A DNA stretch of 63,651 nt, taken from positions 1 to 63,651 of the forward strand of contig JAGAXP010000017.1 in NCBI GenBank assembly GCA_017940955.1, written 5' to 3'. Positions 31,420 to 41,657 of this stretch are shown here, one piece after another (the stretch's first letter is position 1; each line of letters begins with the position of its first letter). The DNA comes from Oribacterium sp. (GTDB taxonomy: Bacteria > Bacillota_A > Clostridia > Lachnospirales > Lachnospiraceae). Position numbers and translations under genes: made by a program. The notes below the pieces were generated by a model, which made no database searches, was not told the origin of the DNA, and worked only from the letters and a program-made list of their open reading frames with translations.

Positions 31420-33072
31420 TTATGCGTTGACATGGACATAGGTCGTATCTCCATACGTGACATTGCTTCCGAACAGTTCCGGGAACTGCTCCTTCACTTC
31501 CTCGTAGAGGGATCCCTTCGAGTATGTGAGGTACGGCACTTTTCCGCTGTGCGTGATCCCGGTACAGCCGCTTGCCGCAGAGCCGTGCTGCACGATGTTC
31601 TTAAGCACCGAGAGATCCTTCGGCAGATCGTCGTACCAGCACCACGGAAGCGCCAGGATGCCAGGGATGTTCACGATGCTGTCATCCGGGAACGTCACAT
31701 AGTTGGTGTACATGGTATCGTCATCCACATCGTAAAGACCCAATCCTGCCATCTTCCGGCAGATGCCGGAGGTCGCGGAATTATAGCCGCCCTTTAAGCC
31801 CGGTGCGCAGCGGATATAGTCCGAACTGTTCAGGGTAAAGGTCAGCACCTGGATCTGATTGTAGACGTAGAGATTCGTGTACGGATAATCCACGCAGCTC
31901 GGATTTGGCAGCGTTGCCGGAAGGCCGTTCTTCTTTTCCATTGCCGCAATGATATAGATGTCAGCCCTCGCTTCTATGGCGTTCCGTCCATCCGCAGAAG
32001 AATATCTTCCAGCCGGAAGCACCATATACGGGATATCCCCGTACTGCCGGTAATCGGTAAAGGCTCCCTTGCCGCACAGGTAATCCACGATGGCGCTGTA
32101 GCTGTCCTCGGACATGTAATAGTCGCCATCTGCCGGGATATACGGAACATCCTGCGGATAGAAATCATCCCAGAAGTCGGACGGAAGTTCATCATTGAAC
32201 ACAAGCCCAAGGTCCTCTCCTACGATCTTCCCGATCACGTCAATCGGAATCGTCATCGTCTGGACGTTTACCAGTGTCTCCGCCTCGTACTGATCTCCCA
32301 CAGCCGTCTGGTAGGTTGCGTGGATAGATGTGCCGTAAGGCGTCATGATCTCCCCGCTTGGCGGATAGAAAGTACAGGATGGCGTTACCATCACGATGTC
32401 CCCGGACTTTTTGTATTTCAGAGCAACAGTCGCCCCTGTCAGGTCAAGCGGCTCTCCCTCTGCATAGAGCGATTTATTCGGAGCATGGGCAAAATAGATG
32501 CCGTCCACCATATCGATAGTGACCTGGTATTCCGCCGTGTACTCCGATCCCGTTGCCGGATTTCTCCACATCGCCTGAACAGGCAGGCTGTCCATGTGAC
32601 CGAGAATTTCTCCCGCGGCAGGCTCGAAGGTGACAGAAGCAGCAGATACACTTCTTGTTGTCCCATCCGTGTAACGGATCGAAAGCACCGCTCCGGAGAG
32701 GTCGAGCCCAGTTCCTTCCTTCTGCGTCAGGTTTGCTATGCTGGTAAAGAAAAGTTCCTCCACATCCGCCACATCGATCTGCGTGTCTGCCGTGAACTCA
32801 TTGCCCGCATGGTCGGTATAACTGGCGTTGATATTCAGTTCCCCGGCATACTCAAGGAGCGATCCATCGTCCGGATCATAACCACAGGATGCCGTGATAT
32901 CCGATGCCGTCCCGTCCTTGTAGTAGGCCATCACCTGCCCTCCGGAAAGGGAGAGCGGGGAGCCTGCGTACTGCGGGCTTGCCGGGCTTCTCACCCACTC
33001 GATGCGGCTTGTGACCGCGTTATAGCCGAAGACCACAAGCCGAGCCTGTCTTGATGCAAGTCTAAGTGCCAT
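31420..33072 (-). CDS. phage tail protein with Ig-like domains, 550 aa
   Basis: Three consecutive beta-rich domains of about 80 residues each carry recurring patterns such as GSPLSLSGGQVMAYYKDGT, GLDLSGAVLSIRYTDGT and GEPLDLTGATVALKYKKSG, as in bacterial Ig-like group 3 domains. From about residue 275 a different, non-repetitive region follows with many aromatic residues. Ig-like domains on tail proteins help attachment to cell-surface carbohydrates. It lies in the late tail cluster with 7-bp and 10-bp gaps to its neighbours. Confidence 0.8.
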   Translation of the reverse strand: MALRLASRQARLVVFGYNAVTSRIEWVRSPASPQYAGSPLSLSGGQVMAYYKDGTASDITASCGYDPDDGSLLEYAGELNINASYTDHAGNEFTADTQIDVADVEELFFTSIANLTQKEGTGLDLSGAVLSIRYTDGTTRSVSAASVTFEPAAGEILGHMDSLPVQAMWRNPATGSEYTAEYQVTIDMVDGIYFAHAPNKSLYAEGEPLDLTGATVALKYKKSGDIVMVTPSCTFYPPSGEIMTPYGTSIHATYQTAVGDQYEAETLVNVQTMTIPIDVIGKIVGEDLGLVFNDELPSDFWDDFYPQDVPYIPADGDYYMSEDSYSAIVDYLCGKGAFTDYRQYGDIPYMVLPAGRYSSADGRNAIEARADIYIIAAMEKKNGLPATLPNPSCVDYPYTNLYVYNQIQVLTFTLNSSDYIRCAPGLKGGYNSATSGICRKMAGLGLYDVDDDTMYTNYVTFPDDSIVNIPGILALPWCWYDDLPKDLSVLKNIVQHGSAASGCTGITHSGKVPYLTYSKGSLYEEVKEQFPELFGSNVTYGDTTYVHVNA

Positions 33073-33082
33073 CCCGCCCTCC

Positions 33083-34432
33083 TTATCCGTCCGTGATGGA
33101 ATACGTGATCTTCAGTGACTGTGAATCCGTTTTGGTGATCGGCTCTTCCAGGTTGCAGATCGTCCCGATATAGTTCTGGCAGGAATCGAAGTAAACATAG
33201 TAATCTGTGAACATCCGGAGGTCATCGGTGACGTACCCACAGAAGTCCTTCATGTTCCAGGAGCCTGTCGTGTAGGAGCCAAGGTCATACCTGCACTCAC
33301 CGTCCTCATAGATAATGGCCCTCGTCCGCCTGTTCTCCGTCCCGCCTGTCGTGTTCGTGACCTGGTACAGAAGCTCTGTCCAGATGCCGCCGTCCCGGTG
33401 CGCGTAGATGCCGCAGTCCATTGTCTGGAAGCGTTCGATACCCGGCGTGATCTGACGGATCCGGGAAGTGTCCGTAAGGGATATCCTGTAGACGGACTTC
33501 CTGTCGTAACTCAGTGCGTACAGATATCCATGAGATACCACCAGCGCCATGGTGTGGTAGTTCTTGCTGGCATTGGAAGGATACAGGAACACCTCCGGCA
33601 GCGTAAGCGCCTGCCTGAAATCTGTATCCTCCTCCAGGGAGAAATGGTCGGCAGAGGCTTTGAGCCTTCTCAGGTACACCGTCGCATTCCCGTTCTGGTT
33701 CCCCTGCGTCGCGCACAGATAGATATACCCGTCGTAGTCAGGAGTCACGTCCCAGTAGTTCCTGTCCGTGATCGTCTCCCGGGAAAGGCTGTAGGAAAGC
33801 GCCGTCTCCTCTGTTCCGAGAAATGGTGTGTTCACACGGAGCAGGTGCCGGGAGAGCTTCCGCTTGAAGAAATGGATCGTGCTGTTCGCCTGGTAGTTGT
33901 AACTGAAATAGGCCGTATCCGTCTCCGGATCCATGGCCACAAAGTGACGGTAGCTGCTGCTGATCGTGTTCCAGGCATTTCCCCGGTACATGTGGAACGG
34001 TGCCGCTCCCGCCTTGGCATGGGTAAGCGCCAGGGAAGCGATTACGCCGTTCGCCTGGTTGGGCAGGAAGTTCCACACATTCGTGTATCTTCCGTTCTCA
34101 TACTTGGATGCCGTGCTGTCGATGGTCCCCTGCAGGTTGCTGGCGGAGCTTCCGGTTCCCCTGCCCGCACAGCCGGTCAGATGCACATTCATTGGGAAGT
34201 GATAATTCCCGGCATCCTCGATAAGCGGACCGTCAAAGAGGAGCAGCCCGCCCAGTCCCTTGGTCGCCAGCGGCAGGATACTGTTTTCGTTGGAGTACAG
34301 GCTCAGGGTGTCGTTGGAGTCGATCCCCGCCCGGTACGCCAGCGCATTGGTGAGCATGTTTTCATGCTCGGTTATTTTGATCTTCCCGGTCTTATGATCG
34401 AGAAGCTCTATCTTCACATGACCTTTCATCAT
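33083..34432 (-). CDS. phage tail/baseplate protein, 449 aa
   Basis: The N-terminus (MKGHVKIELLDHKTGKIKIT) and a following EHENMLTNALAY segment are typical of minor tail proteins that carry a host-binding beta domain. The middle has repeated blade-like elements (DYDGYIYLCATQG, SHGYLYALSYDRKSVYRIS) suggesting a beta-propeller. It overlaps the upstream tail gene by 4 bp (ATGA). A double ATG is present at its start. The exact receptor role is not determinable. Confidence 0.72.
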   Translation of the reverse strand: MMKGHVKIELLDHKTGKIKITEHENMLTNALAYRAGIDSNDTLSLYSNENSILPLATKGLGGLLLFDGPLIEDAGNYHFPMNVHLTGCAGRGTGSSASNLQGTIDSTASKYENGRYTNVWNFLPNQANGVIASLALTHAKAGAAPFHMYRGNAWNTISSSYRHFVAMDPETDTAYFSYNYQANSTIHFFKRKLSRHLLRVNTPFLGTEETALSYSLSRETITDRNYWDVTPDYDGYIYLCATQGNQNGNATVYLRRLKASADHFSLEEDTDFRQALTLPEVFLYPSNASKNYHTMALVVSHGYLYALSYDRKSVYRISLTDTSRIRQITPGIERFQTMDCGIYAHRDGGIWTELLYQVTNTTGGTENRRTRAIIYEDGECRYDLGSYTTGSWNMKDFCGYVTDDLRMFTDYYVYFDSCQNYIGTICNLEEPITKTDSQSLKITYSITDG

Positions 34433-36198
34433 TCGATTTCTCCTTCCGCGCTTTCTGTCATGCCGCCAAGAAGTGAAAGCAGTTCAAGGTGTACTGTCTC
34501 ATTCACCGCAAATGCCCCGCTCGTGCCTGGGATTACTCTTGCTTCCGAATCGATCCTGCCGAACATCTCTGCAAGGTCGCCGTGGATGACTTCCTCCACC
34601 TCGATCTCGCCCATAAAGCCCTCTTCGATCTGACGCACACGGTTTTCCAGGGAGGCAAGGCGCCTGGCTATCGTGGTCATCTCCGATTCATCCGATGCCT
34701 CGCAAACAAGTGCGATCTTCACCTCATGGACGCCCTCGTCGCCCCGCTGTATCTCAAACGGCGTGGATACTGTCAGCGTCGTATTCCCGGAGAGACGGCT
34801 GTCCCGGCAGGAATAGATCAGCCGGTCATCGAGGTACACATTGGCAGTGACGATGCTCGGCTCATCCAGGCTGTAGGTTCCTGTCCAGATGATCTCGCCC
34901 CTCGACTTATCCGTCTGGATCTCAAACTGCGTGGCGGTCACCACGGTTTCTTCCGTAATTGCCATATCCGCCGCGCTGTAGGCATCCGACATCCAGAAGG
35001 TGGACGTTCCTTCGACCCCTTCCTGCTGTGCAAGCAGTCCTTCAATGTCCTTGGTGTACCGGCTCTTCGCCTGGTTGAGTCTCGGGTTCTCGCCCACGCA
35101 CTTGATGTGGTTTTTCCCATTGATCCGGATCACAATCTCCGTGATGCAGGCAATCTCGCCCGTGGCCTGTCCTCCGGAAAGGCTCAACACGTCCATCGGA
35201 TCAAGCGCCGGGTCTCCCGGAATATCCGCCTCGAAAGGCGTATAGGTGGTGGCGGCCAGGTTATTGATGATTCCCTGCAGAATCTCGCTCCGAAGGGACG
35301 TCGCTGCGATCTGCAAAAGCGGATTCGTGCCGATGTTGTAAATCAGGCCGTCATCCGGATTCACATGGTAGTACTCGGTGAGTCCCCCGGCTCTGTAGGT
35401 GGCATATAGCCCTGTATACTTCGTGATGTAGTCCGCGATCTTGGAGGAATACCGCCAGGATGCCGGGATGTCCATCACGGGTGTATTGGAAAACGGGATG
35501 ACCACAAGAGCGCCGCTCCGGTCGATCTGGCAGACGCCGCAAAGAACGGTAGATACCTGTGCGATCATGTCACGGTAGGTCATGTCCTCTTCCAGGTTTG
35601 TCCAGGATAAGCTCCGCGTCCCGTTCGGCATGGCGGCCACCTGCGCCTCGGTTACACCAAGAGGCACGTTGCAGACCTCGCAGGCGTATTTCAGCCACTC
35701 GTATGGCGTCCTGACCGTCCCGCTGTTTTTCATGTTCTTATCGAATTTCAGCATGTAGTCGTAGGCCTTCAGCTGTAGGACGGTCAGCGTCCTGGTGGCT
35801 TCTGCGACTACAAACTTCCCCATGGGGATCGTCTCCACAGGCCCCCTGTCGTTCCATGTGGTAGAACGTCTGGATGCCCAGGTAAAACTCCGGAGGTTGT
35901 TCCAGATGTTTTTTACGTTATGCTGGCATACAAAGGTCAGATCGATCACAGCATCATAGAGGCTGTAGCGGTCCACATCAAGGTATAGGGAAATGTCCAG
36001 CTCCGCCGCATACACGGAGCCCAGCTCCAGCGAAGTGGAGCCAGCACAGGAGCGGGTAAGCGTCCCGCTGCCCTTTACGATGTCTTTGTTTGTGAAATGG
36101 TAGATTCTGCCGTTCTTTGTGGTGATCGTCCCATACCACTCAAATTTCCTTGTCTGCCTGCGGATGGCGTCTTTATATTCCTGTGATACCTCATACAT
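34429..36198 (-). CDS. phage tail protein, baseplate hub or Gp37-like, 589 aa
   Basis: The N-terminal half (1-330) has alternating beta strands with FEWYGTITTKNGRIYHFTNKD and KAYDYMLKFDKN, as in siphovirus tail hub proteins that follow the distal tail protein. The C-terminal part has a coiled-coil region (TTIARRLASLENRVRQIEEGF) and an acidic tail. It comes directly after the distal tail-like protein (8-bp overlap) and before the baseplate protein at 33083, which is the usual position of the hub. Confidence 0.75.
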   Translation of the reverse strand: MYEVSQEYKDAIRRQTRKFEWYGTITTKNGRIYHFTNKDIVKGSGTLTRSCAGSTSLELGSVYAAELDISLYLDVDRYSLYDAVIDLTFVCQHNVKNIWNNLRSFTWASRRSTTWNDRGPVETIPMGKFVVAEATRTLTVLQLKAYDYMLKFDKNMKNSGTVRTPYEWLKYACEVCNVPLGVTEAQVAAMPNGTRSLSWTNLEEDMTYRDMIAQVSTVLCGVCQIDRSGALVVIPFSNTPVMDIPASWRYSSKIADYITKYTGLYATYRAGGLTEYYHVNPDDGLIYNIGTNPLLQIAATSLRSEILQGIINNLAATTYTPFEADIPGDPALDPMDVLSLSGGQATGEIACITEIVIRINGKNHIKCVGENPRLNQAKSRYTKDIEGLLAQQEGVEGTSTFWMSDAYSAADMAITEETVVTATQFEIQTDKSRGEIIWTGTYSLDEPSIVTANVYLDDRLIYSCRDSRLSGNTTLTVSTPFEIQRGDEGVHEVKIALVCEASDESEMTTIARRLASLENRVRQIEEGFMGEIEVEEVIHGDLAEMFGRIDSEARVIPGTSGAFAVNETVHLELLSLLGGMTESAEGEIE

Positions 36199-36565
36199 CG
36201 TTCAGATCCTCCAGACTGAAGGAGACGTTCCACAGGCTCCCTCCACTTGTGTCGTGCTCCAGGGATACCTTGAAACCGTCCATATACATGATGCCGGTGG
36301 ACAGCTCCCCGGTCTCCGGATCCAGCCATTCCACACTCAGATACGGCTCCTTCTTCAGCTTCCGCAGTCTTTTCAGCCAGCTTGCGGACACGGGCAGTGT
36401 CACGGAGATGGAAGGCACACCTTCCCGGATCACATCCCGGATGGTCGTTCCCGCCTCCGTCACGCCCCCGCTGTCCGCCACCACATCGGTGTAGTCGATG
36501 GAATAGTCGTCCTTCTGGACAGGAAGGGCTGTCCCGTTGATCTTGATATACGTTTGAAATGTCAT
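36191..36565 (-). CDS. distal tail-like phage protein, 124 aa
   Basis: I chose ATG at 36565 because AGGAGGAAGG precedes it and because it overlaps the tape measure stop as ATGA. A longer frame to 36841 is only a shadow of the tape measure gene. The protein is beta-rich with SISVTLPVSASWLKRLRKL and a DGFKVSLEHDTSGGSLWNVS stretch. Its position between the tape measure and hub proteins fits a distal tail or tail-connector component. Confidence 0.75.
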   Translation of the reverse strand: MTFQTYIKINGTALPVQKDDYSIDYTDVVADSGGVTEAGTTIRDVIREGVPSISVTLPVSASWLKRLRKLKKEPYLSVEWLDPETGELSTGIMYMDGFKVSLEHDTSGGSLWNVSFSLEDLNDV

Positions 36566-39500
36566 GTCCTTCCTCCTGACCGCAATGCTCTGCGCTGCTG
36601 TGCCGTAACGATCATCTCGTCGATGAGGTTGCCTCCGATATACACCGGGATCGTGATGTCCCCGGAATCCGCTGCCATCTGCGAATTTGAAACGGCGCTC
36701 TGAATCATATCCATAAGTGAAGATACGCCCACCACTGCTTCCGGCCCGGCTTCCCCTCCGCCAAGAAGGTTGTTCCCGGATCTTCCGAAGATCGTCGGGC
36801 TGTTTAAGATCATGCCGTTGTTCATAGCCTTCTTGTACCACTGCACCGAAAAGTGCGGGATGGAAGGCGGGTTCAGGCTGAAGGAGCCCGAAATGGAGAA
36901 ATGCGGCAGCTTGATGTGCGGCAGGCTCCAGCTGAAGTTGAAGATGCCCTTCAGCTTGTTCACAATGCCCTGCACAAATGACCAGACACCGTTGAACACG
37001 GATGTGAAGGTGTTCTTGATCCCGTTCAGGATATTCGTGACCGTGGACTTCACCGCGTTCAGCCCGGTGGATACGGCTGATTTAATCGAGTTGATCACCG
37101 TCGTGATGGTCGTTTTGATCGCATTCCAGGCCGTGGATGCAGCTGTCTTGACCGCGTTGAACACAGTGGTCGTGACGGTCTTGATCCCATTCCAGGCAGT
37201 GGATACGGCAGTTTTTATCGCGTTCACAACGGTCGTGATCGCCGTTTTTATTGCATTCCACACAGTCGTGGCCGTAGTTTTGACCGCATTGAAGGCCGTG
37301 GTGGTCGCCGTTTTGATGGCTTCCCAGGCTGTGGTCACCGCCGTCTTAATGCCGTTTATGATCGGGTCGAGCACCGACTTGATAGCATTCCATACGGTCT
37401 GAACAACAGTTTTCACTGCCTCGAACACCGTGGATGTGACAGTCTTCACCGCTTCCCATGCTGTAGAGATCGCCGTCTTGATTGCTTCCAATGCCGTGGA
37501 TACGGTCGTCTTGATCGCTTCCCAGGCTGCCAGGATGATCTCCTTGCAGTTCTCCCAGATGAACTGGAACGGAAGGGTGATGATGGTCAGTGCCGCCGAG
37601 AAAAACTCCCCGATGGCCATGACCGCCACCTGCACCACGTTCTTGATGGTTTCCCAAGCCGTGGACACGATCTCCTTCATGCCGTCCCAGATGCCGGAAA
37701 AGAAGGTCTTCACCCCTTCCCACAGTCCCTGGAAAAACTCCACGAAAGACGTAAACGCCGCAGGGATCGTCTCGGTAAAGAACGTGGCGATTGCCTGCAC
37801 GACAGTGGACACTGCCGTTTTGATCGCTTCCCACAGCCCGATCCAGAAGTTTCGGAACTCCTCCGAGGTGTTCCAGAAATAAATAAAAGCCGCGACTGCC
37901 GCAGCGATGGCGGCAACGATCAGCACGATGGGGTTTGCCATGATCACAGCCCACAGTGCCTTAAGGCCGCCCATGAGCTTTGAACCGATCCCAATCACGC
38001 TCTGCACTCCGGATACGATCTTCGGAGCCCAGGTCATGATCGTTCCTATCGACGTGAGCAATTTTCCGATGATCACAAGCAGAGGACCGATAGCCGCAAC
38101 GACCATGCCGATCTTCACGATGGTCTGCTGCTGTGCCGGGGTCAGGCTGTTGAACTTGTCCACGAGATTCTGAATAAAAGTCGCTACCTTCAAAATCGTC
38201 GGAGCCAGCGCCTCGCCGATGGAGGTGACCAGAACGTCGATGGAACTCTTCAGCTTTTCCAGGGAGCCGCCGAATCCGCTCATCATGGCTTCCGCCATCT
38301 CATCCGTGGTGCCGGCACAGTTTGCCAGAGCCGTATCCAGTTCCCCGACTTCTTCCGGAGCCGTGTTGATCAGCGCCAGCCAGGGAGCCATCTGGTTCTT
38401 GCCGAAGATGGCCGATGCCGCCGCGATCTGCTCCGACTCGGACAGCTTTCCGAATGCGTCATGCAATTCCTTCTGGATCTGCACGGAGCTTTTCATGGTT
38501 CCGTCCGAATTGGTGACGGAAATACCCAGCTTATCCATCATCTCCGCGCCTTCCTTGGCGGGAGATACCAGCCTTGCAAGACCGGTTTTCAGGGAGTTGG
38601 CCGCCTTATCCGCATCGATACCGTTGTTCGCCATGATGCCCATGTAAAGGGCAGCGTCATTGACCGAGTACCCAGCAGATGAAAAGATCGGGGCCGCCAC
38701 AGACATGGCGTGGGACAGGCTGTCCACATCCAGTGCGGAGTTATTACAGGCCGCCGCGAACACATCGGCATAATGTCCTGCCTCATCGAAACTGCCGTGG
38801 AAGCCGTTGATCGTTGCGACCAGGCCGCCGGAAACCGTGTCAAGGTTGCCTCCTTCACCAGCGGCAAGGTTCATGGCAGGAGCCAGGGCAGATGCCGCCT
38901 CTTCCGCACTAAGGCCGGCACGGGCGAAGTTCAAAGTCGCCGTCGCAGCGTCCTTCATACCGAAGGTGGAGTTGGCTGCCGCCTCCTTCATAGCCTTGTT
39001 CAGAAGCTCCGCCTGTTCCTCGGTATTGCCCATGGTCTTGTTGGTGAGCTGCATGGTCTTGTCGACCTCGGCAAAGCTCGCCACACCAGCGGTGCCCACA
39101 GCGGCAAGGGGAAGCGTGACATGCGTTGTCAGGGTCTTGCCCGCGCTCTCCATCTTGCCGCCGAGTTCCTTCATCTTCTCCCCGGCAGCCGCAACCTGCT
39201 GTGCCTGCACGGAACCAAAGTTCTTATACTCCTGCTCCAGGCTCTTTAAGTCCTGCTCCGTCTCAGCGATCTCACGCTGCAGGGCATCGTACTGCTCCTG
39301 GGACATCTTGCCGTCCGCAAGCGCCTGGTCCGCCTGTTTCGCCGCTTCCTTCAGCGTGTTCAGCTTTTCCTTGGTCGCAGCGATCTCCGTCTGAAGCGTC
39401 TTATATTTCTGCGAGAGCAGGTTCGTGTTGCCGGGATCCATCTTGAGGAGCTTGTTTACATCCTTCAGCTTGGATTCCGTGTTTCGGATCTCGGAGTTGA

Positions 39501-39579
39501 CACTCTTGAGGCTGGCTTCGAGCTTGGTGCTGTCGCCGTTTAATTCGATTGTGATTCCCTTTATTCGTCCACCTGCCAA
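36562..39579 (-). CDS. phage tail tape measure protein, 1005 aa
   Basis: This protein sets tail length and is ejected with DNA. The N-terminal 180 residues are coiled coil (KLEASLKSVNSEIRNTESKL). Residues about 190-480 match the TP901-type tape measure core (FARAGLSAEEAASALAP, GNLDTVSGGL). Hydrophobic segments lie near 500-620 (IVLIVAAIAAAVAAFIYFW). The C-terminal third has many 11-12 residue units of the type WEAIKTAVSTA. The start is TTG at 39579 with GGAGGAGACAGCC upstream. The RIT-like element lies immediately upstream of its ribosome site. Confidence 0.95.
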   Translation of the reverse strand: MAGGRIKGITIELNGDSTKLEASLKSVNSEIRNTESKLKDVNKLLKMDPGNTNLLSQKYKTLQTEIAATKEKLNTLKEAAKQADQALADGKMSQEQYDALQREIAETEQDLKSLEQEYKNFGSVQAQQVAAAGEKMKELGGKMESAGKTLTTHVTLPLAAVGTAGVASFAEVDKTMQLTNKTMGNTEEQAELLNKAMKEAAANSTFGMKDAATATLNFARAGLSAEEAASALAPAMNLAAGEGGNLDTVSGGLVATINGFHGSFDEAGHYADVFAAACNNSALDVDSLSHAMSVAAPIFSSAGYSVNDAALYMGIMANNGIDADKAANSLKTGLARLVSPAKEGAEMMDKLGISVTNSDGTMKSSVQIQKELHDAFGKLSESEQIAAASAIFGKNQMAPWLALINTAPEEVGELDTALANCAGTTDEMAEAMMSGFGGSLEKLKSSIDVLVTSIGEALAPTILKVATFIQNLVDKFNSLTPAQQQTIVKIGMVVAAIGPLLVIIGKLLTSIGTIMTWAPKIVSGVQSVIGIGSKLMGGLKALWAVIMANPIVLIVAAIAAAVAAFIYFWNTSEEFRNFWIGLWEAIKTAVSTVVQAIATFFTETIPAAFTSFVEFFQGLWEGVKTFFSGIWDGMKEIVSTAWETIKNVVQVAVMAIGEFFSAALTIITLPFQFIWENCKEIILAAWEAIKTTVSTALEAIKTAISTAWEAVKTVTSTVFEAVKTVVQTVWNAIKSVLDPIINGIKTAVTTAWEAIKTATTTAFNAVKTTATTVWNAIKTAITTVVNAIKTAVSTAWNGIKTVTTTVFNAVKTAASTAWNAIKTTITTVINSIKSAVSTGLNAVKSTVTNILNGIKNTFTSVFNGVWSFVQGIVNKLKGIFNFSWSLPHIKLPHFSISGSFSLNPPSIPHFSVQWYKKAMNNGMILNSPTIFGRSGNNLLGGGEAGPEAVVGVSSLMDMIQSAVSNSQMAADSGDITIPVYIGGNLIDEMIVTAQQRRALRSGGRT

Positions 39580-39614
39580 GGCTGTCTCCTCCTTTCAAAA
39601 GTTGCCGAAAAATG

Positions 39615-39630
39615 GTTAAAATAAATCGAA
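39615..39630. repeat. direct repeat at left end of RIT-like element
   Basis: GTTAAAATAAATCGAA at 39615-39630 is identical to 43847-43862. Here it forms the outer part of the element's left inverted repeat. Confidence 0.85.
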
Positions 39631-39791
39631 TTATCACAACCAAAAGGATATCTTTACATCTTTAAGAAAAGCCTTAGAATTCAGTGCTTTTCTCTCAAAA
39701 AGGTGTGGATATCCTTTCTGTTTTGTCTCCTCTTTTTTCCTTTAGAAGTTAAAATGAAACCGACAACTTCTAAGAAAAGGAGGCGACAACT

Positions 39792-41657
39792 TTGAATGTT
39801 TCGTATCTACAAACAAACTTGGATGTCCTGCTCAACCACATGCGCGTAAACGGTTATTCGGTATCGTCTATTAAAGCCTGCCGAAGCACCTCCAATTACG
39901 TCATTCGGCTTTCTTCCGAATTATCATGGGACTCCTATGATGATGTAAGAGCATGGACATCGGAAAACGAGGCTTTTTCGGTTGAATACCGTAAAAACCT
40001 TCAATTCGCGATTACCATTATTGAGCGGTATGATGTTTTTCATGAACTTCCGATTCATCCGGTTGATCAAAACCAAATGTCATTCTGTTCGCACAGTGCC
40101 GGCAAGCTGGATCTGCTTCCTATGCAGGAAAAAATGATGGACTTCGAGAAAGCCATGATTGACAAAGGCTTCAAAAAGGAATACATCAAAAAAATCAAGC
40201 AGTCCTCAGCAAAGATTATTGTTACGGCCAGGACGGTTCCCTGGGATAGCTTTGATGACATTCGAGCCTATTATAAGAATACCGAACTGTCCGACACGAG
40301 CAAACAAAGCTATCTGCTCGCCATCAATAAGATGGAAGCATTTCTTAACGGCAGAAAGGTGCCCTGCCATAGAAATGCGCCGCATTGTATTGAAGATGCA
40401 ACCCCAAGTTTAGGAACCTTAAACCTTCTGGAGCTGAAGGATCGTCTTCCTGAGCTGCAAAAGTATATGGAAGACAATCAGTACACCGCCCCTTACATCC
40501 GGAAAGTTATCCTTAAGGCTGAGAAAATCATTGTTCTCTCTGGCAAAGTGGAGTGGAATTCCTACCAGGACATTCTCGACTGGCACCGTAATCAGGGATA
40601 TGATGAAAAATTCATACGCGACCTTCGGACCATTGTCGGTATTATGTCTGCATTACATCTGTACAATGAATTCCCAAACAACCATGCCACTCAGCATCCT
40701 TTATGGCCAAGGGATAATCGTTATCAAAAGCTTATCCCGGCTTACCGCGAGATAGTGGACTATGGCTGCAAGACTCAGGAAAACAGAGGCCTAAAGGCAT
40801 CGTCTATTAAGCGCGCCAGGTGTGAAGCAACATCCTTCTTTTTTAACTTGCAGGAACGAGGCGTTTGCTCTTTAGATGCTGTAACAGAGGAAGATGTACT
40901 TTCCATCTTTCGTACTGGCCTGAATAGTAGATCTGTTCTCCACTCCCTCTCCCGTTTCATGCGGGATTGCATTCCGCTGAATGCATTTCTGTTCAGAAAA
41001 ATTGATGAATATATACCGGTAATGCATAAAGCGCGCAAAACGATCCAGTACCTTACGGCTGAGGAAAGCAGCGCTTTTCAAAATGCACTGGAGGATATTG
41101 AAAATGATCTTACCCTTAAGCAGCGCGCAATTGGGACACTCCTTTTTTACACGGGTATGCGTGCCTGTGATGTTGCAAATCTTCAGATAGACTCCGTAGA
41201 TTTAAAGAATGAGTTACTTGAATTCGTTCAGGTTAAAACGGGTGAACCTGTAAGGCTGCCTCTTTTACCAACAGTCGGAAATGCCATTTATGATTACTGT
41301 ACAATGGAAAGACCGCTATCTGACTCGCCTGCTGTCTTCCTTGGGCAAAACGCGCCCTATCACACAATCACACCGGGTTCTATCGGTTATATCGTTGGCA
41401 AGATTATGGATCGTGCAGAAATCCGCATGAATCCTGGTGACCGTCGTGGATCCCATATATTCCGGCACCATGCTGTAGCAACAATGGCCGAGAATAATAT
41501 CCCGGCCCCGGTCATAAGTGCAACCATCGGACAAACAAACCCCAAATCACTCGATTCATATTTGTCAGCGGATCTGGTCCATTTGAAAGAATGCGCTATA
41601 AATCTCGGAAAATATGCTATTCCCAAGGAGGTGCTTGATTGTGTTAAACATCAGTAA
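39792..41657 (+). CDS. tyrosine recombinase A of the trio, 621 aa
   Basis: The start is TTG at 39792, with AGGAGG 8 bp upstream. The C-terminal catalytic domain (about 410-610) has Arg in TGMRACDVANL, the HxxR-type box FRHHAVATMA, and the likely nucleophile Tyr in SLDSYLSAD. The N-terminal 400 residues contain three related helical blocks (each with a W-S/D-D-x motif such as WDSYDD, WDSFDD and WNSYQD), suggesting a triplicated core-binding domain. It is much longer than usual integrases. Its stop overlaps the start of the next gene by 17 bp. Confidence 0.9.
   Translation: MNVSYLQTNLDVLLNHMRVNGYSVSSIKACRSTSNYVIRLSSELSWDSYDDVRAWTSENEAFSVEYRKNLQFAITIIERYDVFHELPIHPVDQNQMSFCSHSAGKLDLLPMQEKMMDFEKAMIDKGFKKEYIKKIKQSSAKIIVTARTVPWDSFDDIRAYYKNTELSDTSKQSYLLAINKMEAFLNGRKVPCHRNAPHCIEDATPSLGTLNLLELKDRLPELQKYMEDNQYTAPYIRKVILKAEKIIVLSGKVEWNSYQDILDWHRNQGYDEKFIRDLRTIVGIMSALHLYNEFPNNHATQHPLWPRDNRYQKLIPAYREIVDYGCKTQENRGLKASSIKRARCEATSFFFNLQERGVCSLDAVTEEDVLSIFRTGLNSRSVLHSLSRFMRDCIPLNAFLFRKIDEYIPVMHKARKTIQYLTAEESSAFQNALEDIENDLTLKQRAIGTLLFYTGMRACDVANLQIDSVDLKNELLEFVQVKTGEPVRLPLLPTVGNAIYDYCTMERPLSDSPAVFLGQNAPYHTITPGSIGYIVGKIMDRAEIRMNPGDRRGSHIFRHHAVATMAENNIPAPVISATIGQTNPKSLDSYLSADLVHLKECAINLGKYAIPKEVLDCVKHQ

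Noticed and set aside
36191..36841. Longer 216-codon version of the distal tail gene
   Set aside because: The extra N-terminus overlaps the tape measure gene in another frame, and the ATG at 36565 has AGGAGG and the ATGA overlap.
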